The position numbers and the translations under genes are program-made. The notes beneath the pieces are model-generated. The model was given only the letters and a program-made list of their open reading frames with translations. It made no database searches and had not been told where the DNA came from. DNA of 13,571 nt from JALTDM01 sp964421355. Lineage in GTDB: Bacteria > Bacteroidota > Bacteroidia > Bacteroidales > JALTDM01. The stretch lies in assembly GCA_964421355.1 (NCBI GenBank), contig CAYQWX010000054.1, positions 1-13,571 of the forward strand, in the 5' to 3' direction. This document shows, piece by piece, positions 7,458-13,571 of the stretch; within the stretch, counting starts at the first letter, position 1; the number at the start of each line of letters is the position of its first letter.

Positions 7458-8499
7458 AAGATAATGATTTGGAATTTGAATAGTGTTGTAACAGTACGTT
7501 ATCTAAAAATTCTTCTTTAAAAGGGATATATGGAAATTCTGGAGCTTTTATACCATTGTTCCAGTATTGAGAGCCTGTAAATATTTTGGTTTCATCCCAT
7601 AAATTATTGTTGATAAAAGTATTTAAGGTTTTTGTACCACCTTCTACCATTAAGGAATATATGTTATGCTGTTTGTATAATAATGTGAGAGTTTGGGATA
7701 ATGTTTTGTCTTTTGTGTTTATGTAATGTATGTTGTTTTCAATTTTATCTTTTGTATGATTGAGAATTATGACTTTTTTATGAATTTTAAATAATTGTAG
7801 AGATGAGGGTAGGTCATTAGGATTGTGTGTTAATATTATAGGGATTGGATTATATCCAAACCATTCTCTTGTGTTAAGGCTTGGATTATCTTTTATTGCG
7901 GTATTTTTTCCTATTAAAATTGCAGATAGCTGAGCTCTCCATTTGTGTACTAAGTGTTTGGAGATGGTATTTGTTATCCAGTTTACTTGGGGAGATGTTT
8001 TATGTGTTTTATCAATAAGTCTGTCTTTAGTTTGTGCCCATTTTAATATTATGTATGGTCTTTGTAATAATTGATTTGTGAAAAATCTTTTATTTATTTC
8101 AAAACTTTGTTTATGTAAAACATTTGTGATTACTTCTATTCCTGCATTTTTTAAGATTTCGATTCCCTTTCCATTTACTTTTGACGATAGGTCTTTTATT
8201 CCGATTACTACACGTGGGATTTTTAGTTGGGCTATTTTTTTGGCACATGGTGGGGTTTTGCCATAGTGAGAACATGGTTCCAGATTTACATATAGTGTAG
8301 ATTGTGATAGTAGAGTTTTGTCTTTGACAGAGTTTATAGCATTTATTTCAGCATGTGGTTCTCCTGCCTTTATATGGTACCCTTCGCCAATAATTTTGCC
8401 ATTATGTACTATTACAGAACCAACGAGAGGATTAGGAGCTGTAGAGTATTTGCCTTGAGATGCAAGTTGCAAACATCTGTGCATAAATATTTTGTGCAT
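7438..8499 (-). CDS. ribD: Bifunctional riboflavin biosynthesis deaminase/reductase RibD
   Basis: RibD deaminates the pyrimidine made from GTP by GTP cyclohydrolase II and then reduces its ribose with NADPH, the second and third steps of riboflavin synthesis in the cytosol. The deaminase domain (about 1-140) has APNPLVGSVIV (21-31) and the zinc set His49-Ala-Glu51 in GEPHAEINA, with Cys76 and Cys85 in EPCSHYGKTPPC. The reductase domain (about 147-345) has ILKWAQTKDRLID, the IGKNT...DNPSLNTR block (197-211) and VEGGTKTLN (285-293). The 353-residue length is typical. It starts 13 bases after the M14 carboxypeptidase stop and overlaps pabA, so it seems to lack its own promoter. I see no FMN riboswitch next to it. 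Confidence 0.95.
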   Translation of the reverse strand: MHKIFMHRCLQLASQGKYSTAPNPLVGSVIVHNGKIIGEGYHIKAGEPHAEINAINSVKDKTLLSQSTLYVNLEPCSHYGKTPPCAKKIAQLKIPRVVIGIKDLSSKVNGKGIEILKNAGIEVITNVLHKQSFEINKRFFTNQLLQRPYIILKWAQTKDRLIDKTHKTSPQVNWITNTISKHLVHKWRAQLSAILIGKNTAIKDNPSLNTREWFGYNPIPIILTHNPNDLPSSLQLFKIHKKVIILNHTKDKIENNIHYINTKDKTLSQTLTLLYKQHNIYSLMVEGGTKTLNTFINNNLWDETKIFTGSQYWNNGIKAPEFPYIPFKEEFLDNVLLQHYSNSKSLSYENLFN

Positions 8500-8512
8500 A
8501 ATTTTAACGGAC

Positions 8513-11290
8513 TTAGTTTTTCATTATTTTTTTCAAGATGGTATTTTCCGCTGTTTGAATCTTTAGTATATATATGCCTTGAGGTAAAGTTTGTGCATTT
8601 ATTTGTACTTTGTTTTGTGATGATAATTGTTTTTGCATAAATACTTTTCCTGATAATGATATAATTTCTATTTCTGTAATAGGTGTTTGTGATTTTATCA
8701 TAAAAATATTGTTGAAAGGGTTTGGTGATATTTTTATTTTTGTTAGTTCTGTGAAGTTTGATGCTATATATATGATGTCTTGAGCTGTAGTATCCGAGCC
8801 GCAAGAGTTGTATGCTATCAGTGTTACTGTATAGTTTTCCTGATTACCATTGTATATGTGTAATGGGTTGGTTTCTGTAGATGTTGTTCCGTCTCCAAAG
8901 TCCCAAGAGTATGATGATGCACCTGTGGATGTATTATGAAATTGTATTCCGTTTTGAGTGCTGTTATAAGTAAAAGAGGCTTGCGGATTTCCATTGTAAT
9001 GATATGCGTGTATAGGTTTTCTGGCACTTTTACAAGATTGTCCAATTATTTTCCAGTTGTAGAAGAAGTAATAATATCCTTGTCCTGCTGTACTGGTTGT
9101 AATTTGTACTTTGTTGTCAATATTGTATGGATATGATATTGATGTGTTGTTTCTATATAAGTCTGGACTACTTGTGTTACATTTTATTAGAAGGCTGTCT
9201 TGTACAGGTAAATCAGTGTTTAATATTATAGTTTGTATTCCTGCATTAATGTATATGTTAGTATCTAATATCGTTGTGCCATCAGGAGCAGTAATAATAA
9301 TATCTTTATTTCCACTACTATTTGCATTTACATCTACTGAATACAAAGTAACATGTTCATTTACATTGAAATATAATCCATGTTTTACATATCCCGTATA
9401 AAAACTTCCTCCGCTGTTTACTCTGCTTTCTCCTCCTGTTGATGTATCTCCAGGTATTACATTTTCTATGTAAAATGTAGTATCTGATGATACATTGTAT
9501 AAAGTGTATTGATTGCCAATATAGAAAGGAGATGTGCTTGCCGATGATGTGTACCAGTAAGTTGTTCCGTCTCCTGCTATGTCAAATGTAATATTTTCTG
9601 CATTGCAAAAGTATGCATTATTAAAGATGATATCAGGTCTATCTACATTTATTGTATATGTTGTGGAATCTTCTGAGCCACAAGAATTTGTTACATGTAA
9701 TTTAATATTATATGTGCCGTTATTAGTATATATGTGAATTGGATTTGTTTCTGTAGATGAGGTGCCGTCACCAAAGTACCATAGATAATCACAATTTTGT
9801 GTAGAGTTATTAAAAAATGTGTATTCTCCATTACAGGCATTAGATGAGTCTATGGAGAAGTCTGCAATAGGATTTTGAGGAGTTAGTGCTGCATTTAATT
9901 GGATACTTTGATTATTTGAGATAGATACATTATTGTATGTAACTGTATCATAACCTTGTGCCGAGATGATTATTGAGTAATTTCCTGCATATATTGGGCG
10001 GTAATAGTCTCCATGTATTTGGGAGGAATAAACTTCTGAGCCGTCTCTATCGTGATTAAGTATTTCTATTTTTGCAACAATTGGTTGTCCTGTGCAAGAA
10101 TCTATTACTGTACCGTAAAAGCCATAATGAACTTGTTTGATATAATCTATTAGAGCTTTGCTATTGTAGTGCCAGTATATAGGTAATTGGTCTGAAGATA
10201 AAAGTTTGTCGTTAGATAATTCTACTGTCATTTCGCGGCAATGTCTATAGTAGTTCATGTAATCTTGACGGGAACCGCTTACTACATACCAGTCTCCTCC
10301 TTCTATTATTCCATTGGAAGAAACACCTGAAAAATATCCATTATTTTCACTTGCAGAAAAAGTATTTTGTGCGTATTCCGATGCTACAAATTGCCACCAG
10401 TTGTCATCTGCGTGTGAGTTTTGAGATGTGGTCCATATATCCCATGGATAGTTTGCTACTTCTGCTCCACTATGGAAGTTTATACTCATAACAAAACGGT
10501 GTTTTTGTGCCCACTGCATCATTTCTATTGTTTCTTGGCTCCATTGTCCACTTGGAGTTTGATTCCCTGTTGGGTCAGGAAAGTCTCTATTGGGGTCTTT
10601 TCCATCGGATAAATATCTTGTGGCGCCTGATACATCATTATTACCTCCGTTGTATGTGCCATCCGGATTTGCCAAAGGGTTTATCCATATCTGAGTAGAG
10701 TTTATTAAGTTTGTAATGTCAGAATTATTATTGTAGCTTGTAAGTAGAGTGTCTATTAGTCGTAGCATGAATACATATCCTGCCACTTCATCACCGTGCA
10801 TTGTGGATGTGTAAAAGAATTGAGGTTCTGCTTCGTCAGAGTTGGGATTATCAGATATTTTAAGTGCTAAAATAAGTCTTCCTTGTTGCGAATAACCTAT
10901 TGTATCAAGTTTGCAAATGGAAGGATAAGAGTTTGCAAAATTTTGCATCATTTGTATATATACATCATAGGTGGGGTAGTGGTCCCAGTTTACCATTTGC
11001 CCTGTGGTTGTTGCCATGTTAAGAGCTTTGGTGTGTCCAGCTTTGTCTATTGGTATGTAATGTATGTTTAATGCTTGTAATAATGATAAGTCTTTGCCGT
11101 GTATGTAAGCGTATATAGTATCATTTTTTATAGCATCTATTGAGATAAATTTGGGTAATGGTGTTTTATGCTCATTTTTTGCAAATTTGAAATATAAATC
11201 ACCATATTTATTTATTAGAGTTATTTCTTTTTGTGCATTACTATTATAGAAAGTGACTAAAACCAGAACTATTAATATTATTTTTTTCAT
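8513..11290 (-). CDS. CPG70-like M14 zinc carboxypeptidase with PKD domains and T9SS sorting domain
   Basis: A 925-residue secreted metallocarboxypeptidase. Order: signal peptide (1-20, ending NSNAQ); N-terminal region (to about 100); M14 catalytic domain (about 105-390) with zinc ligands His165 and Glu168 in MHGDE and His273 in NFHSGAE, substrate-binding Arg235 in PNRDFP, and catalytic Glu357 in MTVELSN; a carboxypeptidase regulatory-like beta domain (about 391-470); PKD domain 1 (about 475-550); an Ig-like segment (about 551-612); a beta-sandwich (about 613-750); PKD domain 2 (about 768-845); and a T9SS domain (KISPNPF at about 853 to KKIMKN). The set parallels P. gingivalis CPG70, which removes C-terminal Lys/Arg. 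Specificity here is inferred from that likeness. It is followed closely by ribD and preceded by its own weak promoter-like box. Confidence 0.93.
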   Translation of the reverse strand: MKKIILIVLVLVTFYNSNAQKEITLINKYGDLYFKFAKNEHKTPLPKFISIDAIKNDTIYAYIHGKDLSLLQALNIHYIPIDKAGHTKALNMATTTGQMVNWDHYPTYDVYIQMMQNFANSYPSICKLDTIGYSQQGRLILALKISDNPNSDEAEPQFFYTSTMHGDEVAGYVFMLRLIDTLLTSYNNNSDITNLINSTQIWINPLANPDGTYNGGNNDVSGATRYLSDGKDPNRDFPDPTGNQTPSGQWSQETIEMMQWAQKHRFVMSINFHSGAEVANYPWDIWTTSQNSHADDNWWQFVASEYAQNTFSASENNGYFSGVSSNGIIEGGDWYVVSGSRQDYMNYYRHCREMTVELSNDKLLSSDQLPIYWHYNSKALIDYIKQVHYGFYGTVIDSCTGQPIVAKIEILNHDRDGSEVYSSQIHGDYYRPIYAGNYSIIISAQGYDTVTYNNVSISNNQSIQLNAALTPQNPIADFSIDSSNACNGEYTFFNNSTQNCDYLWYFGDGTSSTETNPIHIYTNNGTYNIKLHVTNSCGSEDSTTYTINVDRPDIIFNNAYFCNAENITFDIAGDGTTYWYTSSASTSPFYIGNQYTLYNVSSDTTFYIENVIPGDTSTGGESRVNSGGSFYTGYVKHGLYFNVNEHVTLYSVDVNANSSGNKDIIITAPDGTTILDTNIYINAGIQTIILNTDLPVQDSLLIKCNTSSPDLYRNNTSISYPYNIDNKVQITTSTAGQGYYYFFYNWKIIGQSCKSARKPIHAYHYNGNPQASFTYNSTQNGIQFHNTSTGASSYSWDFGDGTTSTETNPLHIYNGNQENYTVTLIAYNSCGSDTTAQDIIYIASNFTELTKIKISPNPFNNIFMIKSQTPITEIEIISLSGKVFMQKQLSSQNKVQINAQTLPQGIYILKIQTAENTILKKIMKN
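8852..8911 (-). repeat. PKD core repeat 2 in the M14 gene
   Basis: Encodes the PKD core around SWDFGDGTTSTETNPLHIY (residues 794-813). It matches the copy at 9728-9787 over 20 residues without gaps, and DNA identity is also clear, pointing to a duplicated domain. Confidence 0.75.
9728..9787 (-). repeat. PKD core repeat 1 in the M14 gene
   Basis: Encodes the PKD core around LWYFGDGTSSTETNPIHIY (residues 502-521), partner of the copy at 8852-8911. Both end at the same TETNPxHIY stretch and are followed by a NSCGS segment. Confidence 0.75.
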
Positions 11291-11308
11291 AGTGGTAAAT
11301 TTGATATG

Positions 11309-11316
11309 CTAATGTA
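11309..11316 (-). promoter_or_regulatory. Putative -7 box for the M14 carboxypeptidase gene
   Basis: TACATTAG on the minus strand, one mismatch from TAnnTTTG, ends 18 bases before the ATG at 11290, within the 45-base gap after the hemerythrin gene. The same octamer stands before the surface protein gene at 6863-6870. Read-through from the upstream operon is the alternative. Confidence 0.35.
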
Positions 11317-11335
11317 ACAAACTATTTTTTTGTAT

Positions 11336-12094
11336 TTAAGGTTGCAGTGTAATTTTGTTTTCTTTTAATAATTTTTTTACATTTTCTCCCATGTTACTCA
11401 ACTGGGGCACTAATATGTTATTTTCTATAATCATGTGTGTGTTCAAGTCTTTACCAAGGGAAAATAACATATCTATTACATCGTAATATTCTTTGTAAGA
11501 GTTTAGGGGAGGTACGAATTTTAGTAGGATATTTTTGAGGTCTTCAAGTTTTTCTTGTGTACCTTCTTCATGCTGTTCCAAATAACTTTGTACGGAAAAT
11601 GTATTAAATCCTTCTAAAAATTTTTTTGATATAGTGTGATTTTGTAAAATATTAGATAATTCTTCTGCGTATGGAAATACTTGTTTTTCTTCATATTCCA
11701 TGTGTATAAAAAATTCATTAAGGTAGTTGTCAAAGTAATATTGAAGGACTTTTATATTGGTTTCTGCTTTAGCTTGTTGTATCATGTTGTTAAACACTTG
11801 TTTTAATTGTGGTATTTTTTCTTCTTTGTAAAAATTGTGACTTTTTTGTAAAAATGAGGTAATTAGTTCTATATCAATATTTTTGTATTCTTCTAATGTT
11901 TCTAAATTGTTGTTTAGGTAAAGAGATATAAGGAAAGTAAGGAATGTTGTATCATAATTGGTTTCGTCTGCTATTTGTTGTATCGTTTTGTCTCCATATC
12001 CTGGTAATATCTCTAATCGTAATAAAACGGATACAATTAAATGCTCTTCTTGTATAATATCTACTATTTTGGTATTGGGTGTTATTTTGAACAT
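11336..12094 (-). CDS. Ric/YtfE-like di-iron hemerythrin-domain protein
   Basis: A 252-residue cytoplasmic protein with an N-terminal ScdA-N-like helical segment (about 4-62) and a hemerythrin four-helix bundle (about 80-230). Candidate iron ligands are His86, His131 and Glu135 (HMEYE), His175 (EQHEE), and His220 and Glu224 (HMIIE). The order H...HxxxE...H...HxxxE follows that of E. coli YtfE/Ric, a di-iron protein linked to Fe-S cluster repair and nitric oxide stress. The Cys-Cys motif usual in the ScdA-N domain is absent: the matching stretch reads LPGYGDKTIQQIA (30-42). I recall this variant from Bacteroidales homologues. It starts 2 bases after the nth stop, so it is the third gene of that unit. 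Oxygen or NO sensing is an alternative to repair. Confidence 0.85.
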   Translation of the reverse strand: MFKITPNTKIVDIIQEEHLIVSVLLRLEILPGYGDKTIQQIADETNYDTTFLTFLISLYLNNNLETLEEYKNIDIELITSFLQKSHNFYKEEKIPQLKQVFNNMIQQAKAETNIKVLQYYFDNYLNEFFIHMEYEEKQVFPYAEELSNILQNHTISKKFLEGFNTFSVQSYLEQHEEGTQEKLEDLKNILLKFVPPLNSYKEYYDVIDMLFSLGKDLNTHMIIENNILVPQLSNMGENVKKLLKENKITLQP

Positions 12095-12096
12095 AT

Positions 12097-12741
12097 TTAT
12101 ATTTTTTTTTGTTGTTTTTTATAATAGTTGCAGATTTCTTTTAATCCGCATTTTTCGCATAAAGGTTTTTGAGCTTTGCATATATAACGTCCGTGTAATA
12201 TTAACCAGTGATGAGCTTTTGGTAATAGTTTTTTAGGAAATCCTTCCGAAAGTTGTTTTTCTGTTTGTAGGGGCGTTTTTGACTTGGTAAGTCCTATTCT
12301 ATTAGCTACTCTAAACACGTGGGTATCAACTGCAATCACAGGTTTGTCGTATATTATTGATGCTAAAACATTTGCTGATTTTCGTCCTATTCCCGGAAGT
12401 TTTTCCATTTCTTTTGGGTTTTCGGGTATGTTTCCATTATATTTTTCTGTGATTGCTTTGGCAACTTCTACGAGATATTTAGCTTTGTTATTTGGATATG
12501 AGCAAGATTTTATTAGTTCAAAAATTTCTTGTTGGGTGGCTTTACTCATTGAATAAGCGTTCGGATATTTTTCAAATAAAATCGGGGTTATTTTATTGAC
12601 TCGCACATCTGTGCATTGGGCAGATAATAATACTGCTACGAGTAATTGAAACGGGGTGTTGTAGTGTAATTCCGTTTGAGGATTTGGCATGTATTGTTCA
12701 AAGTATTCAATTGTTTTTTTATATAGTTCTTTTTTTGTCAT
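12097..12741 (-). CDS. nth: Endonuclease III (DNA glycosylase/AP lyase)
   Basis: A 214-residue base-excision repair enzyme that removes oxidised pyrimidines and nicks the abasic site. It shows the N-terminal LLSAQCTD block (38-45), the helix-hairpin-helix LPGIGRKSA (115-123) with catalytic Lys121, catalytic Asp139 in VDTHVFRVANR, and a C-terminal 4Fe-4S loop Cys188-x6-Cys195-x2-Cys198-x5-Cys204. Length matches E. coli Nth (211). Its ATG shares an ATGA overlap with the stop of the deoxynucleoside kinase, a sign of coupled translation, and the hemerythrin gene begins 2 bases after its own stop. Confidence 0.97.
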   Translation of the reverse strand: MTKKELYKKTIEYFEQYMPNPQTELHYNTPFQLLVAVLLSAQCTDVRVNKITPILFEKYPNAYSMSKATQQEIFELIKSCSYPNNKAKYLVEVAKAITEKYNGNIPENPKEMEKLPGIGRKSANVLASIIYDKPVIAVDTHVFRVANRIGLTKSKTPLQTEKQLSEGFPKKLLPKAHHWLILHGRYICKAQKPLCEKCGLKEICNYYKKQQKKI

Positions 12742-13364
12742 TGTGTTATGGTAAAAAGGTTATTTAGTTCGGTGTCAATCTTTTGTATTATATAACCAAA
12801 ATCTTCGGGATTGTTTATAAAGTCCAGATTATCAATGTTTATTGTTATGTGTTTGCTTCTGTCATATTCTTTTATCCATTTATTGTATTTAGTATTTAAT
12901 TTTTGAAGATATTCTATGCTTATGTTTTTTTCATATTCGCGTCCTCTCATTGCAATTTGTTTGACAAGTGTCGGGACTTCAGCTTTTAGATAAATGAGTA
13001 AATCGGGAGGTGGAACTAAGGAGCTTATTAGCTCAAAAAGTTCTTTATAGTTTTGGAAATCACGTGGAGACATTAGTCCCATTTCATATAAGTTTGGAGC
13101 AAAGATGTGAGCATCTTCATATATTGAACGGTCTTGAATTATAGTTTTATCAGATTTTTTTATGTCAATTATTTGTTGAAAACGTTTTTTTAAGAAAAAT
13201 ATTTGAAGATTAAATGACCATCTTGTCATATCCCGATAAAAGTCATCAAGATAAGGATTGTCATCTACGTTTTCAAAATGAGGTTGCCAATTGTAGTGTT
13301 TTGCAAGCATTTTTGTTAAGGTTGTTTTACCTGCCCCGATGTTTCCTGCTATTACTATGTGCAT
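12738..13364 (-). CDS. Deoxynucleoside kinase (dNK family)
   Basis: A 208-residue nucleotide-salvage enzyme that transfers phosphate from ATP to deoxynucleosides. Seen: P-loop GNIGAGKT (7-14), substrate-pocket FENVDDNPYLDDFY (30-43), the catalytic-base/Arg block DRSIYED (78-84), and the LID RGREYE (140-145), which closes over ATP. Length and motifs match the bacterial dAdo/dGuo kinase type; which base it prefers cannot be told. It leads the three-gene unit with nth and the hemerythrin protein, behind an exact -7 box 17 bases upstream, and its TGA overlaps the nth ATG. Confidence 0.93.
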   Translation of the reverse strand: MHIVIAGNIGAGKTTLTKMLAKHYNWQPHFENVDDNPYLDDFYRDMTRWSFNLQIFFLKKRFQQIIDIKKSDKTIIQDRSIYEDAHIFAPNLYEMGLMSPRDFQNYKELFELISSLVPPPDLLIYLKAEVPTLVKQIAMRGREYEKNISIEYLQKLNTKYNKWIKEYDRSKHITINIDNLDFINNPEDFGYIIQKIDTELNNLFTITQ

Positions 13365-13381
13365 AATGATTTTTTTATAAA

Positions 13382-13389
13382 CAAAGGTA
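13382..13389 (-). promoter_or_regulatory. Putative -7 box for the kinase-nth-hemerythrin unit
   Basis: TACCTTTG on the minus strand matches TAnnTTTG exactly and ends 17 bases before the ATG at 13364. It shares the 132-base spacer with the tRNA promoter facing the other way. The -33 element is not clear. Confidence 0.55.
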
Positions 13390-13471
13390 ATATTTTATTT
13401 GTAATTAAGTTACTCACTATAATTAGTTAAATTTTTTGATGTGTAAATTTATATTGTATTGAAAAGTTGTC

Positions 13472-13479
13472 TAATTTTG
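13472..13479 (+). promoter_or_regulatory. Putative -7 box for tRNA-Ala
   Basis: TAATTTTG matches TAnnTTTG exactly and ends 17 bases before the mature tRNA 5' end, so transcription would begin about 10 bases upstream of the tRNA. Confidence 0.5.
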
Positions 13480-13496
13480 TGTGAGTTTTTTTCTAT

Positions 13497-13570
13497 GGGG
13501 CATTAGCTCAGTTGGCTAGAGTGCGTGACTGGCAGTCACGAGGTCAGGGGTTCGACTCCCCTATGCTCCA
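13497..13570 (+). tRNA. tRNA-Ala, anticodon GGC
   Basis: A full cloverleaf folds: 7-bp acceptor GGGGCAT/ATGCTCC, D arm GCTC/GAGT, anticodon stem CGTGA/TCACG with loop CTGGCAG (anticodon at 13531-13533), T arm AGGGG/CCCCT with TTCGACT loop, and discriminator A at 13570. The acceptor contains the G3-U70 wobble pair that marks alanine tRNAs. The next base is C, so a genome-encoded CCA tail is possible but cut by the window end. Confidence 0.97.
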
Positions 13571-13571
13571 C

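Noticed and set aside
8500..8512. FMN riboswitch upstream of ribD
   Set aside because: Only 13 bases separate ribD from the preceding gene, and no aptamer-like structure is visible.
8412..8804. Minus-strand frame of about 130 codons overlapping the M14 gene end and the ribD start
   Set aside because: It lies in another frame over the sorting domain and RibD N-terminus, with low-complexity composition and no recognisable motif.
8852..9787. The two 60-base similar stretches as a mobile or CRISPR-like repeat
   Set aside because: They encode the conserved core of two PKD domains in one protein, and there is no regular spacing or further copy.

Overview
The window looks like a contig from an AT-rich member of the Bacteroidota, probably an uncultured Bacteroidales-type organism. 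Three secreted proteins end in type IX secretion system (T9SS) sorting domains with IYPNP-like starts. The -7 boxes are of the TAnnTTTG type, most genes lack Shine-Dalgarno sequences, and the ECF sigma factor, hemerythrin protein and deoxynucleoside kinase are all of Bacteroidota style. A run of 10 Ns inside a gene suggests a draft or metagenome assembly.

Layout, left to right. Positions 1-732 (minus) hold most of hemD (uroporphyrinogen-III synthase), cut by the window edge and probably starting at TTG. Divergent from it, with a roughly 120-base leader, is an ECF sigma factor (1046-1639, plus) followed by a strong bidirectional hairpin terminator (1838-1873). Next comes a large gingipain-like C25 cysteine protease (1880-5389, minus) and a 437-base AT-rich spacer. 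The spacer carries the promoter of the protease gene and what may be a decayed sorting domain. A surface protein of unknown function follows (5827-6833, minus); it is split only by the N run and is annotated here as one gene. Then come pabA/trpG (6882-7457) and ribD (7438-8499), which overlap, and a CPG70-like M14 metallocarboxypeptidase with PKD domains and a sorting domain (8513-11290). A tightly packed three-gene unit follows: deoxynucleoside kinase, nth and a Ric/YtfE-like hemerythrin protein (13364 down to 11336). The window ends with tRNA-Ala(GGC) on the plus strand.

How the genes may work together. The C25 protease and the M14 carboxypeptidase resemble the Porphyromonas gingivalis pair of gingipain and CPG70, in which a basic carboxypeptidase trims fragments made by an Arg/Lys-specific endoprotease. 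A joint role in extracellular protein breakdown is an inference. In the kinase-nth-hemerythrin unit, endonuclease III carries a 4Fe-4S cluster and its 2-base neighbour belongs to a di-iron family linked to Fe-S cluster repair, which suggests a nucleotide and DNA damage theme. ribD and pabA/trpG are ordinary cofactor genes, apparently co-transcribed behind a surface protease. I see no CRISPR array, transposon, phage gene or clear new multi-gene system.
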